From contig NZ_WPZY01000003.1 of NCBI RefSeq assembly GCF_013031405.1, positions 399,287 to 463,286 on the forward strand: a stretch of DNA of 64,000 nt, written 5' to 3'. Position numbers and translations under genes: made by a program. Position 1 is the first letter of the stretch; the number at the start of each line of letters is the position of its first letter. Positions 35,301-43,807 of this stretch are shown here, piece by piece. Source of the DNA: Ruegeria sp. HKCCD8929 (GTDB taxonomy: Bacteria; Pseudomonadota; Alphaproteobacteria; Rhodobacterales; Rhodobacteraceae). The notes below the pieces were generated by a model. The model worked only from the letters and a program-made list of their open reading frames with translations. It was not told where the DNA came from and searched no databases.

Positions 35301-35850
35301 GCCCGCCCTCGCCCGGATGGCGCTGCAATTCGATATAGAGTCGGTCGGGGAACGTCGCCGCCAGCCGGTCCACCAGCGCCTCGGCCGCCGGGCGCTGCCC
35401 CGCCTGCAACAGCGCCCCCACCGGCCCGTCCGGGCCTCCGGTCAGGCAGATCAGCCCGTCCGAATGCTGCTCCAGCTCGGCCAGAGACACCTGTGGCAGC
35501 TGCCCACCCTTGTCCACATACAGGCACGAGCTGAGTTGCATCAGGTTCTCATACCCCGCCTCGCTCTGCGCCAGCAGTACCAGCGGGGCGGGCGGTTTCG
35601 GCTTCTCCCCGGGCTGCGCCTGCACGTAGGCCAGATCGACCTGACACCCGATGATCGGCTGGATACCGGCCCCGCTGGCGCCAACAGAGAACTCGAGCGC
35701 CGAGAACATGTTGTTGGTGTCGGTGACGGCAACGGCGGGCATCTCCATCTTCCGGCACAGATCCGGCAGCTTCTTCAGCCGCACGGCGCCTTCGAGAAGG
35801 GAATATTCGGTGTGGACGCGGAGATGGATGAATCGCGGAGTACTGCTCAT
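32347..35850 (-). CDS. dnaE: DNA polymerase III subunit alpha
   Basis: The replicative polymerase catalytic subunit, 1167 residues. The N-terminal PHP domain starts with FIHLRVHTEYSLLEG. Polymerase motifs include GRGSGAGSLVAYALTITDLDP and PDFDIDFCMDRR near residue 400 with two catalytic Asp residues. The fingers domain follows, then an HhH/OB-containing C terminus with a GVVAGRQERKSA segment typical of the OB domain that binds DNA. It is the DnaE1 type, not the mutagenesis-associated DnaE2. It is transcribed away from xdhABC. Confidence 0.97.
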   Translation of the reverse strand: MSSTPRFIHLRVHTEYSLLEGAVRLKKLPDLCRKMEMPAVAVTDTNNMFSALEFSVGASGAGIQPIIGCQVDLAYVQAQPGEKPKPPAPLVLLAQSEAGYENLMQLSSCLYVDKGGQLPQVSLAELEQHSDGLICLTGGPDGPVGALLQAGQRPAAEALVDRLAATFPDRLYIELQRHPGEGGQPEAERLTERGHVEMAYAKNLPLVATNDVYFPTSDMYEAHDALICISEGAYVDQQEGRRRLTAQHYMKSPQEMATLFADLPEAIENTVEIARRCAFMAYRRDPILPKFADDEVEELRRQANEGLQKRLAVIPHAVTSEEYQERLDFELGIIEGMGFPGYFLIVADFIKWAKDQDIPVGPGRGSGAGSLVAYALTITDLDPLRYSLLFERFLNPERVSMPDFDIDFCMDRREEVIRYVQEKYGRDKVGQIITFGALLSKAAVRDIGRVLQMPYGQVDRLSKMIPVEGVKPVSIEKALKDEPRLREEARSEEVVDRLLTYGRQVEGLLRNASTHAAGVVIGDRPLDALVPLYQDPRSDMPATQFNMKWVEQAGLVKFDFLGLKTLTVIQNAVDLILKSGRDLHVAADGTQLYDPPEGAVNEINAIPLDDEATYKLYSAAKTVAVFQVESTGMMDALKRMKPTCIEDIVALVALYRPGPMENIPTYCEVKNGQREITSVHPLIDHILSETQGIIVYQEQVMQIAQVMAGYSLGGADLLRRAMGKKIKEAMDAERPKFEKGAAENGVDARKASEVFDLLEKFANYGFNKSHAAAYAVVSYQTGWLKANHPVEFMAGVMNCDIHLTDKLATYFEEVKKGLDLPYVPPCVNRSQATFDVMDGELVYALGALKNVGVEAMSLVVKGRDGKPFVNLFDLARRVDLKKVGKRPLEMMARAGAFDQLDGNRRRVFESLDALVNYSVAIHEQKNSNQVSLFGEAGDDLPEPRLSPTPDWLPAERLSEEFKAIGFYLSGHPLDDYMPALKRKQVLTLDQVIERVQVQRAMGAKMAGVVAGRQERKSARGNRFAFTQLSDPTGAYEVTLFSETLEKSREFLETGAHVVLTVEATMEADQLKLLGRSVGPIDAAVAEAGATGLRIFVDQAQALPTVAKVLEEAASAARGASKGPIQLCLLDPGLPGDVEMELGQDFPITPQIKGAIKSLEGVLSVEEM

Positions 35851-36194
35851 GACGCCGAAGCTACCCCAGCGATCCGCGCTGAGAAAGCGGGAACCGGGCG
35901 CTTATTTTCCCGAAAGATCGGACCGGATTATTCTGGAATTCTTGAAGGAGCTTCTGACCCCGCCACACGCGATGTGACAAAATATCCTGAGAAAACATAA
36001 CTGTAATTGACATCAGTCAAGGGCCAGAAGCACCCAAAACCGCCCAAAACCCACATCCCAAGGGCAGTTTTTCTTGCCAGATCGCCCGCGCTCTTTCTAA
36101 CGTTGTGAACGAAGACACGCCCGCTTCTTCTTCTACGTCGCATCGAGGGAGAACGTTCAGGGGCATAACAGGGTAAGGCGACGGGTTTCACATT
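35851..36194 (+). promoter_or_regulatory. dnaE/xdhA divergent region with a TTGAC dyad
   Basis: A 344-bp gap between the dnaE start and xdhA. The only clear element is TTGAC-ATCA-GTCAA (36007-36020), a 5-bp dyad that also contains a -35-like TTGACA for rightward transcription; no convincing -10 follows at the usual spacing. It may be an operator for xdh regulation. Otherwise the region has no recognisable feature. Confidence 0.4.
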
Positions 36195-37601
36195 ATGGAC
36201 ATCACGTTTCTTCTGAACGGAGAGACTGTGGACCTGGCGGGGGTCGATCCCACCGCCACGCTGCTGGACTGGCTGCGCGAAGAGCGCGGCCTGACTGGCA
36301 CCAAGGAAGGCTGCAACGAGGGCGATTGCGGCGCCTGCACGGTTATGGTGACGGATGAGGACGGCGCCAAGGCGCTGAATGCCTGCATCCTGTTCCTGCC
36401 GCAACTCCATGGCAAAGCGGTCCGCACTGTCGAAGGCGCCAGTGGTCCCGGTGGTCAAATGCATCCCGTCCAAAAGGCGATGGTAGAGCATCACGGCTCG
36501 CAATGCGGCTTCTGCACCCCCGGTTTCGTGATGTCCATGGTCGCAAGCCACACCAACGGCGCCACCGATCACGACACCCAGCTGGCGGGCAATCTCTGCC
36601 GCTGCACCGGCTATGCCCCGATCATCCGCGCCGCACAGGCAGTTGAGGGCACACCGGTCCCCGACTGGATCGAAACTGACAAGTCCTTCCTCTTGCCGGA
36701 AATATCCCGAGGGCAGGTCGAAGACCGGGGGGCAGAACCCCCCTCCTCCCGCTTCCTCCCGCGCAACGCTGACGAGCTGGCCGAGATCTACGCCGCTCAT
36801 CCAGACGCCACGCTTGTCGCTGGCGCCACCGATGTCGGCCTTTGGGTGACTAAGCAATTGCGTGATCTTGACCCGGTGATCTTCCTCAGCGGTTGCGAGG
36901 ATCTGAAAGAGATAGTCATCACCGAAGACACCATGCGTTTCGGTGCCATGGTGGACATGAACCGGATGGGCGACGCGCTCAACGATCAACACCCATCCTA
37001 CGCCGAAATGATCCGTCGCTACGCTTCGGTGCAGGTCCGCCACGCGGCCACCGTCGGCGGCAATATCGCCAACGGCTCGCCCATCGGCGACAACCCTCCA
37101 GCCCTGATCGCGTTGGGGGCAACGCTGCATTTGCGCAAGGGCGACACCCGCCGAGACCTGCCGCTCGAGGACTTCTTCATCGACTACGGCAAACAGGACC
37201 TTCACCCCGGCGAGTTCGTCGAGACCGTGAGCTTTCCGCGTCAGGCGGACCGGCTGAAATGCTACAAGCTCTCCAAGCGGTTCGATCAGGATATCTCAGC
37301 GGTCTGTGGTTGCTTCAACATCACGATCAGCGATGGCACGGTGTCCGAGGCGCGCATTGCCTTTGGCGGCATGGCCGGTATTCCGAAACGCGCCTCAACC
37401 GTTGAAGCGGCACTTATCGGCAAGCCTTGGAGCACTGAAACCGTGCAGGCCGCCGTGCCCGCGTTCGGTGCGGATTTCACTCCGCTCACCGACATGCGCG
37501 CCTCGGCGGAATACCGGTTGGAGACCGCCAAGGCGATGCTGGAACGTTACTTCGCCGAAGATCAGGGTGAGGCGGTGAATGTGCTGGAGGTGTCGGCATG
37601 A
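36195..37601 (+). CDS. xdhA: xanthine dehydrogenase small subunit
   Basis: Iron-sulfur and FAD subunit that receives electrons from the molybdenum subunit during hypoxanthine/xanthine oxidation. The 468-residue protein has the plant-type 2Fe-2S set (C40, C45, C48, C64) and the second cluster set (C104, C107, C135, C137), then an FAD-binding domain with [11 protein letters not shown] and [14 protein letters not shown]. It carries an in-frame insertion of a dispersed DNA repeat encoding about residues 164-183, in the linker between the iron-sulfur and FAD domains. Its stop overlaps xdhB by 4 bp. Confidence 0.96.
   Translation: MDITFLLNGETVDLAGVDPTATLLDWLREERGLTGTKEGCNEGDCGACTVMVTDEDGAKALNACILFLPQLHGKAVRTVEGASGPGGQMHPVQKAMVEHHGSQCGFCTPGFVMSMVASHTNGATDHDTQLAGNLCRCTGYAPIIRAAQAVEGTPVPDWIETDKSFLLPEISRGQVEDRGAEPPSSRFLPRNADELAEIYAAHPDATLVAGATDVGLWVTKQLRDLDPVIFLSGCEDLKEIVITEDTMRFGAMVDMNRMGDALNDQHPSYAEMIRRYASVQVRHAATVGGNIANGSPIGDNPPALIALGATLHLRKGDTRRDLPLEDFFIDYGKQDLHPGEFVETVSFPRQADRLKCYKLSKRFDQDISAVCGCFNITISDGTVSEARIAFGGMAGIPKRASTVEAALIGKPWSTETVQAAVPAFGADFTPLTDMRASAEYRLETAKAMLERYFAEDQGEAVNVLEVSA
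36686..36743 (-). repeat. GC-hairpin/TATTT repeat inserted in xdhA
   Basis: Reverse-oriented copy inside the xdhA coding frame: a CTTCCTCTT tail (36686-36694), AAATATCCC (36700-36708), then a hairpin GGGGGG-CAGAA-CCCCCC (36727-36743). It codes for a poorly conserved linker of about 20 residues with Pro and Arg, between two conserved domains. Confidence 0.75.
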
Positions 37602-39922
37602 GCGTAACCAAGCCCCTGCCCCATGACGCCGCGCCGCTGCACGTGACCGGATCGGCGCGCTATGTGGACGATATCCCGACGCCCAAAGGCGCGTTGCATC
37701 TGGCCTTTGGCCTCAGCCCGATTGCCAAGGGCCGCATCACGGCGATGGACCTGTCGGACGTAAAGGCAGCACCGGGCGTGGTCATGGTGATGACCGCCGA
37801 GGATCTGCCTTTCACCAACGATGTCTCGCCCTCGATCCATGACGAGCCGCTTCTGTCGGATGGCACCGTGAACTACATCGGCCAGCCCGTCTTTCTGGTC
37901 GTGGCCACCAGCCATCTGGCCGCGCGCAAGGCGGCGCAGCTGGGCAAGGTGGAGTATACGGAAGAGACCCCGATCCTGACCATCGAAGAGGCGCTGGCCG
38001 CAGATTCCCGCTTTGAGGAAGGCCCGCGCATCTATGAAAAAGGCGATGCCGAGGCCGCGATTTCAGCGGCACCTCGCGTGATCGAAGCATCGTTCGAACT
38101 GGGCGGGCAGGAGCATTTCTACCTCGAAGGTCAGGCCGCGCTGGCGGTGCCGAACGAGGGCGACATGCTGGTGCACAGCTCGACCCAGCATCCGACCGAG
38201 ATCCAGCACAAGGTGGCCGAGGCGTTGGGCGTGCCCATGCATGCCGTCCGCGTCGAGACCCGACGGATGGGCGGCGGCTTTGGCGGCAAGGAGAGCCAGG
38301 GCAACGCGCTGGCCGTCTCCTGCGCCATCGCGGCCCGTGCCACCGGCAAGGCCTGTAAGATGCGTTATGACCGCGACGACGACATGGTCATCACCGGCAA
38401 GCGCCACGCCTTCCGCATCGCCTATCGCGCCGGGTTCGATGAGGAGGGTCGCATTCAGGGCGTTTCCTTCCTGCATCACGCGATCTGCGGCTGGGCGCAG
38501 GACCTGTCGCTGCCGGTGGCCGACCGCGCCATGCTGCATTCCGATAACGCCTATCTGCTGCCCAATGCGCGGATCGAGAGCCATAGGTTGAAGACCAACA
38601 CTCAGTCCGCCACCGCCTATCGCGGGTTCGGCGGGCCGCAGGGGATGGTCGGGATCGAGCGGGTGATGGATCATGCTGCGCATGAACTGGGGCTGGACCC
38701 GGCCGAGCTGCGGCGGCGGAATTACTATGCGGCGCCGTCGCAGGGGGGCGCTGCCCCCCAAGCCCCCCGGAGTATTTCGAAAAAGGTGAAGAACACCACG
38801 CCTTATGGCATGGAGGTCGAGGATTTCGAACTGCATGAGATGACCGAGGCGCTGTTGGCCTCGTCTGATTATGCGGCGCGGAAAGAGGCGGTGGCGCGGT
38901 GGAATGCCGAGAACCGGGTTGTCAAGAAAGGCATCGCCTTTTCGCCGGTGAAGTTCGGGATTTCGTTTACCCTGACGCATCTCAATCAGGCGGGCGCGCT
39001 GGTGCATGTCTATCAGGACGGCTCGGTACATCTGAACCATGGCGGCACCGAGATGGGTCAGGGTCTGTTCCAGAAGGTGGCGCAGGTGGCGGCCAGCCGG
39101 TTCGGCATTCCGCTGGACCTGGTCAAGATCACCGCGACCGATACTGCCAAGGTGCCTAATACGTCGGCCACGGCGGCCTCGTCAGGCTCAGATTTGAACG
39201 GTATGGCGGTCAAGGCGGCCTGCGACACGGTCCGCGACCGCATGGCAGAGTTTCTGGCGGAGCGGCATCAGGCGGATGCGGGTTCCGTGCGCTTTGCGGA
39301 GGGTCATGTCGAGGTAGGCGAGGCGCGGTATAGCTTCGCCGAGGCGGCGGCGCTGGTCTATCAGGGCCGGGTCAGCCTGTCGGCCACCGGGTTCTACAAG
39401 ACGCCGAAGATCGAGTGGGACCGGATCAAGGGCCATGGGCGGCCATTCTACTACTTCGCCTACGGCGCCTCGGTGACCGAGGTGGCGGTGGATACGCTGA
39501 CCGGTGAGAACCGCATTTTGCGCACCGACATCCTGCATGATGCGGGCGCTTCGCTGAACCCGGCGCTGGATGTGGGCCAGGTCGAAGGCGGTTATGTTCA
39601 GGGCGCCGGCTGGCTGACGACCGAGGAGCTGGTCTGGGACGACATGGGCCGTCTGCACACCCATGCGCCCTCGACCTACAAGATCCCGGCCTGTTCGGAC
39701 CGTCCGGATGTGTTCAATGTGGCGCTGTGGGACGGCGAGAACCGCGAGAACACGATCTATCGCTCGAAAGCGGTGGGTGAGCCGCCCTTCATGCTGGGGA
39801 TCTCGGCTTGGCTGGCGCTATCCGATGCGGTGGCGGCCTGTGGCGCAGCCTATCCGGCGCTGAATGCGCCTGCCACGGCGGAAGAGGTCTGGCGCGGCAT
39901 TCGAAGGGTAAAGGGAGGATAA
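37598..39922 (+). CDS. xdhB: xanthine dehydrogenase large (molybdenum) subunit
   Basis: Molybdopterin-binding catalytic subunit, 774 residues. Visible motifs: SARYVDDIP near the start, GGGFGGKE at about 225-232, YRGFGGPQG near 340, GGTEMGQG near 482, and the catalytic Glu in VGEPPFMLG near 727. The order matches XdhB. A dispersed repeat is inserted in-frame at about residues 382-398, where the protein reads [11 protein letters not shown], between two parts of the large domain. Since the frame and all motifs continue, the enzyme is likely still functional. Confidence 0.96.
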   Translation: MSVTKPLPHDAAPLHVTGSARYVDDIPTPKGALHLAFGLSPIAKGRITAMDLSDVKAAPGVVMVMTAEDLPFTNDVSPSIHDEPLLSDGTVNYIGQPVFLVVATSHLAARKAAQLGKVEYTEETPILTIEEALAADSRFEEGPRIYEKGDAEAAISAAPRVIEASFELGGQEHFYLEGQAALAVPNEGDMLVHSSTQHPTEIQHKVAEALGVPMHAVRVETRRMGGGFGGKESQGNALAVSCAIAARATGKACKMRYDRDDDMVITGKRHAFRIAYRAGFDEEGRIQGVSFLHHAICGWAQDLSLPVADRAMLHSDNAYLLPNARIESHRLKTNTQSATAYRGFGGPQGMVGIERVMDHAAHELGLDPAELRRRNYYAAPSQGGAAPQAPRSISKKVKNTTPYGMEVEDFELHEMTEALLASSDYAARKEAVARWNAENRVVKKGIAFSPVKFGISFTLTHLNQAGALVHVYQDGSVHLNHGGTEMGQGLFQKVAQVAASRFGIPLDLVKITATDTAKVPNTSATAASSGSDLNGMAVKAACDTVRDRMAEFLAERHQADAGSVRFAEGHVEVGEARYSFAEAAALVYQGRVSLSATGFYKTPKIEWDRIKGHGRPFYYFAYGASVTEVAVDTLTGENRILRTDILHDAGASLNPALDVGQVEGGYVQGAGWLTTEELVWDDMGRLHTHAPSTYKIPACSDRPDVFNVALWDGENRENTIYRSKAVGEPPFMLGISAWLALSDAVAACGAAYPALNAPATAEEVWRGIRRVKGG
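38743..38791 (+). repeat. GC-hairpin/TATTT repeat inserted in xdhB
   Basis: Forward copy inside xdhB: the hairpin GGGGGG-CGCTG-CCCCCC (38743-38759), CCCCGG then AGTATTT (38771-38777), and an AAGGTGAAG tail (38783-38791). It has the same layout as copy 3 at 23950, with the same CGCTG loop, and adds about 16 residues rich in Ala, Pro and Lys without breaking the frame. Confidence 0.78.
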
Positions 39923-39925
39923 CCC

Positions 39926-40861
39926 ATGGGATTTGACCTGGAGGCTTTGAGGGAAGCGGTCGAAATCCATGGGCAAGTCACCCGTGTAGTCATCGCCGCG
40001 TTGCGGGGGTCATCCCCGCGCGAGGTCGGCGCCGCGATGCTGGTGTGGCGGGATGGGCAGTCGGGCACCGTCGGCGGCGGTACGCTGGAATATCAAGCCG
40101 CTGAGGCGGCGCGGGGACAGACCGCCCCGCGTCAGCTCAGCCACCATGCGCTGGGTCCCGATCTGGGGCAGTGCTGCGGCGGCGCGGTGACGCTGCTGAG
40201 TGAGGTTTACGATGCCGAGGCGCTGGCCGCGCTGGAGGGTGACGTCATTGCCCGGCCCACGGCGGGCGGAGGGATGCCCCTGTCGGTCAAGCGTCTGCTG
40301 GCACAGGCGCGCGGGCAAGGGGTGCCGCCCGAGCCGCAGCTGATCGACGGCTGGATGATCGAGCCGGTGCACAAACCGGCGCGCAACCTCTGGATCTGGG
40401 GTGCGGGCCATGTGGGCCGGGCGCTGGTCGATGTGCTGTCGCCGCTGCCCGATCTGGCCATCACCTGGGTCGATACCGGACCCGAGCGGTTTCCGGCGGA
40501 TATTCCGGCAGGCGTCACTGCCATTCCGGCGGCGAAACCGGTAGAATTGGTGCCTTATGCCCCCCGCGATGCCGAGCATCTGGTGTTGACCTATTCGCAC
40601 ACTCTGGACCTGGAATTGTGCAACCGCTTGCTGGGACACGATTTTCGCTTTGCGGGGCTGATCGGCTCGGCTACGAAATGGGCGCGGTTCCGGTCGCGGC
40701 TGAAAGCGCTGGGGCACACGCCCGGGCGGATCGGCCGCATCACCTGCCCGATCGGCGATCCGTCCTTGGGCAAACATCCGCAAATGATCGCCGTGGGCGT
40801 CGCCGCGCAGCTCTTGCGCCCTGCCCTGACCGAGACACGAAAGAAGGACCTGAGCGCGTGA
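39926..40861 (+). CDS. xdhC: xanthine dehydrogenase accessory protein XdhC
   Basis: Binds and delivers sulfurated molybdenum cofactor to XdhB. The 311-residue protein has the N-terminal XdhC/CoxI domain with RGSSPREVGAAMLVW, GTVGGGTLEYQA and the GQCCGGAVTL cysteines, then a Rossmann-like C-terminal domain with IWGAGHVGRALV. It starts 4 bp after xdhB. Its stop overlaps the GTG start of the ABC ATPase gene by 3 bp (GTGA), so the xdh genes and the transporter are one transcription unit. Confidence 0.95.
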   Translation: MGFDLEALREAVEIHGQVTRVVIAALRGSSPREVGAAMLVWRDGQSGTVGGGTLEYQAAEAARGQTAPRQLSHHALGPDLGQCCGGAVTLLSEVYDAEALAALEGDVIARPTAGGGMPLSVKRLLAQARGQGVPPEPQLIDGWMIEPVHKPARNLWIWGAGHVGRALVDVLSPLPDLAITWVDTGPERFPADIPAGVTAIPAAKPVELVPYAPRDAEHLVLTYSHTLDLELCNRLLGHDFRFAGLIGSATKWARFRSRLKALGHTPGRIGRITCPIGDPSLGKHPQMIAVGVAAQLLRPALTETRKKDLSA

Positions 40862-42375
40862 CCACCCCATTGTTGAGCTTGCAAGGCCTGACCAAGGCCT
40901 ATCCCGGCGTCGTGGCCAATGACACCGTGTCCTTCGATATCGGCGAGGGCGAGGTGCACGCCCTGCTGGGCGAGAACGGCGCCGGAAAATCGACGCTGGT
41001 CAAGATGATCTACGGGCTGGTCAAGCCCGACAGCGGCGCCATGCTGCTGAACGGCCAGCCTTATGCGCCGCCCGAACCGCGGGCCGCACGTGCCGACGGT
41101 ATCGCGATGGTGTTTCAGCATTTTTCACTGTTCGACGCGCTGAACGTGGCCGAGAACATCGCGCTGGGGATGGAGAACCCGCCGGCGATGTCCGATCTGG
41201 CTGCGCGTATCCGCGAAGTGTCCGAGACCTATGGGTTGCCGCTCGACCCTTACCGCACGGTGGGGGACCTGTCGGCGGGTGAGCGGCAACGGGTCGAGAT
41301 CATCCGCTGCCTGCTGCAGGATCCCAAGCTGCTGATCATGGACGAGCCGACCAGTGTTTTGACGCCGCAGGAGGTGGAGATCCTGTTCGAGACGCTGCAG
41401 AAGCTGCGATCGGAGGGAACCTCGATTCTCTATATTTCTCATAAGCTTGAGGAAATCCGCACGCTGTGTGACCACGCCACCATTCTACGGCTGGGCAAGA
41501 ATGTGGGTGAATGCGTGCCGTCCGAAACCTCGGCGCGGGAAATGGCTGAACTGATGGTGGGTTCAACCCTGCAGACGCCGGAACGCGCGGGCCGCGAGTT
41601 CGGCGAGGTGGCGCTGGACATCACCGGGCTTTCGGTGCCCTCGCCCTCGGAATTCGGCACCGCGCTGAAGAACCTGCACCTGACCGTGCGCAAGGGCGAG
41701 GTGCTGGGCATCGGCGGGGTGGCGGGCAACGGGCAGGATGAGTTGCTGGGCGTGCTTTCGGGCGAGATCGTGACCGATGCGGACGCGGTGAAGATGGACG
41801 GACAGGCCGTGGGCAGGCTGGGCCCGACTGCGCGGCGCAAGCTGGGGCTGCTGACGGCGCCGGAAGAGCGGCTGGGTCATGCTGCGGCGCCGGACATGAG
41901 CCTGACCGAAAACGCGTTGCTGACCGGATCGGTGCGCGAGGGGCTGGAGAGCCGGGGTTTTCTGAAATGGTCCGAGAGCCAGGGTTTTGCCGAGAAGATC
42001 ATCGAGGCGTTCGACGTGCGCACGCCCGGGCCGGACAATGCTGCGCGGTCGCTGTCGGGCGGCAATCTGCAGAAATTCGTAATTGGCCGAGAGGTGTTGC
42101 AGAACCCCGATGTGCTGGTGGTGAACCAACCGACCTGGGGCGTGGATGCGGCGGCGGCAGCGGCGATCCGTCAGGCCATTCTGGATCTGGCCGCCAAGGG
42201 CGCGGCGGTGGTCTGCATCAGCCAGGATCTGGATGAGCTGATGGAAATCTCGGACAGTTTCGCGGCCCTGAACGAGGGCCGCCTGAGCGCGCCGCGCCCG
42301 GCGACGGGTCTGACCGTTGACGAGATCGGTCTGATGATGGGTGGCGCCCATGGCATGGAGGTGGCGCATGTTTGA
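40858..42375 (+). CDS. BMP-type nucleoside/purine ABC transporter, ATP-binding protein
   Basis: A 505-residue tandem-NBD ATPase that energises the uptake system. First half: Walker A GENGAGKST at residues 38-46, signature LSAGERQRVE, and Walker B LLIMDEPTS. Second half: the Walker A site is altered (AGNGQDE), the signature is LSGGN, and Walker B reads VVNQPTWGVD, lacking the catalytic Glu; one degenerate half is usual in this family. The GTG at 40858 is preferred because of AAGGACC 7 bp upstream and the GTGA overlap with xdhC. It matches the NupA/YufO-type importers; a purine/nucleoside substrate is inferred from the xdh coupling. Confidence 0.92.
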   Translation: MTTPLLSLQGLTKAYPGVVANDTVSFDIGEGEVHALLGENGAGKSTLVKMIYGLVKPDSGAMLLNGQPYAPPEPRAARADGIAMVFQHFSLFDALNVAENIALGMENPPAMSDLAARIREVSETYGLPLDPYRTVGDLSAGERQRVEIIRCLLQDPKLLIMDEPTSVLTPQEVEILFETLQKLRSEGTSILYISHKLEEIRTLCDHATILRLGKNVGECVPSETSAREMAELMVGSTLQTPERAGREFGEVALDITGLSVPSPSEFGTALKNLHLTVRKGEVLGIGGVAGNGQDELLGVLSGEIVTDADAVKMDGQAVGRLGPTARRKLGLLTAPEERLGHAAAPDMSLTENALLTGSVREGLESRGFLKWSESQGFAEKIIEAFDVRTPGPDNAARSLSGGNLQKFVIGREVLQNPDVLVVNQPTWGVDAAAAAAIRQAILDLAAKGAAVVCISQDLDELMEISDSFAALNEGRLSAPRPATGLTVDEIGLMMGGAHGMEVAHV

Positions 42376-42386
42376 CCCGTTGCACC

Positions 42387-42411
42387 ATGCGTATTTGAAG
42401 CAAGAAGAAGC
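42387..42411 (+). repeat. GCGTATTT/AAGAAGAAG repeat, subfamily B, copy 1
   Basis: ATGCGTATTTG...GCAAGAAGAAGC lies in the 53-bp gap between the ABC ATPase and permease genes. It agrees at all but two bases with a 25-bp unit at 56480-56504. It lacks the GC hairpin of the main family but shares the TATTT and GAAG tail plan. Confidence 0.6.
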
Positions 42412-42428
42412 GATGAGGGGGTGAGCGG

Positions 42429-43511
42429 ATGATTGTGTTGGAGAAACGGCCACAGCCATCACAGGCGTGGTCGATGGCGACGCCGCTGGTGGCGGTGCTG
42501 GCGACGATGCTGTTCGGAGGGCTGCTGTTCGCGGCGCTCGGCAAGAACCCGGTCGAGGCGATCCGGACCATTTTCTGGGAGCCTCTGTTTGGCGAGTTCG
42601 CCTTTTTCTACCGCCCTCAGCTTTTGGTGAAGGGCGCGCCGCTGGTACTGATCGCCATCGGGCTGTCGCTGGGTTTTCGCGCCGGGATCTGGAATATCGG
42701 GGCCGAGGGCCAGTACATCATGGGGGCCATCTTTGGCGCAGGTGCTGGTCTTGCCTTTTATCCGCTTGAGGCGTGGTACATCTTTCCGCTGATGGTCATC
42801 GCCGGGGCGCTTGGCGGCTGGATCTGGGCGACGATCCCGGCCTTTCTGAAGGTGCGGTTCGGCACCAACGAGATTCTGGTCTCGTTGATGCTGGTCTATG
42901 TGGCCGAGCAGATGCTGGCCTCGGTCTCGCTGGGGTTGCTGAAGAACCCCGAAGGCTTCGGCTTTCCGGGCTCGCGCAACCTGCAATCCTATGCCAGCGC
43001 GCATAATGCCGAGATCATCACGGGCTCGGGCATGCATTGGGGTGTGGTCGCGGCCTTTGTCGCGGTGATCTTTGCCTATGTGCTGCTCAACCGTCACATG
43101 CTGGGCTTTCACATCCGGCTGACCGGAGAGGCGCCGCGCGCGGCCCGGTTCGCGGGCGTCAACCCCTCGCGGTTGATCCTGTTCTGTCTGGGTCTGTCCG
43201 GCGCGCTGGCCGGGCTGGCGGGGCTGTTTGAGGTGGCGGGTCCCTCAGGTCAGATCTCGATCGACTTCAACGTGGGCTATGGCTTTACCGCGATCATCGT
43301 GGCCTTTCTGGGCCGCCTGCATCCCGTCGGCATCCTGCTGGCCGGGGGGCTGATGGCGCTGACCTATATCGGCGGCGAGATCGCGCAGGGCAGCCTCGGC
43401 CTGCCCGCCGCCGCCATCCAGGTGTTCCAGGGGATGCTGCTGTTCTTCCTGTTGGCGCTGGATCTTCTGACCAATTACCGCGTTCGCGTGGCTCGCAGGG
43501 AGGTGGCGTGA
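42429..43511 (+). CDS. BMP-type ABC transporter, permease 1
   Basis: A 360-residue inner-membrane permease of the BPD_transp_2 type with 8-10 hydrophobic helices. GLSLGFRAGIWNIGAEGQYIMGAI is typical of nucleoside/basic-membrane-protein importers, followed by the EAA-like loop FLKVRFGTNEILVSLML and the SGALAGLAGLFEV segment. It forms a heterodimer with the second permease (43807). Its stop overlaps the start of the small membrane protein. Confidence 0.92.
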   Translation: MIVLEKRPQPSQAWSMATPLVAVLATMLFGGLLFAALGKNPVEAIRTIFWEPLFGEFAFFYRPQLLVKGAPLVLIAIGLSLGFRAGIWNIGAEGQYIMGAIFGAGAGLAFYPLEAWYIFPLMVIAGALGGWIWATIPAFLKVRFGTNEILVSLMLVYVAEQMLASVSLGLLKNPEGFGFPGSRNLQSYASAHNAEIITGSGMHWGVVAAFVAVIFAYVLLNRHMLGFHIRLTGEAPRAARFAGVNPSRLILFCLGLSGALAGLAGLFEVAGPSGQISIDFNVGYGFTAIIVAFLGRLHPVGILLAGGLMALTYIGGEIAQGSLGLPAAAIQVFQGMLLFFLLALDLLTNYRVRVARREVA

Positions 43512-43807
43512 TGCAACGGCTTATACGCAGATTCGCAGTATCCACGGCCATCGCCTTTCTGGTGCTGGCAGGGCTTTCGTTCACGCCGCTAGCGTTCATC
43601 CCGGCGCTGTTGAACCTCGTGACAATTGGTTGGGAGGGGGTTGCTGCCGTCCTGATAGTCATGGCGGCGCCGTTCGGCGGGTTCCTGTTCGTTCTGTTGT
43701 TCAGTCGACACAACGAGCGGACGAATGAGATAGCCGCTCTTTCCGGTGTTTGGGTCGGCGCGATTGCCGGCTCGCTGGTTGGTGTCAAATTTTTGGGGGC
43801 AGTGTAA
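43511..43807 (+). CDS. small membrane protein of unknown function between the two permeases
   Basis: A 98-residue protein with about three hydrophobic helices (STAIAFLVLAGLSFTPLAF, EGVAAVLIVMAAPFGGFLF, and a Gly-rich SGVWVGAIAGSLVGV). The ATG at 43511 follows the permease stop in a TGATG overlap, and its stop overlaps the next permease start in TAATG. A GTG three bases earlier is also possible. No family is recognised. Its position suggests an accessory or regulatory subunit of the importer, which is unusual for this class; it could instead be an unrelated inserted gene. Confidence 0.72.
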   Translation: MQRLIRRFAVSTAIAFLVLAGLSFTPLAFIPALLNLVTIGWEGVAAVLIVMAAPFGGFLFVLLFSRHNERTNEIAALSGVWVGAIAGSLVGVKFLGAV

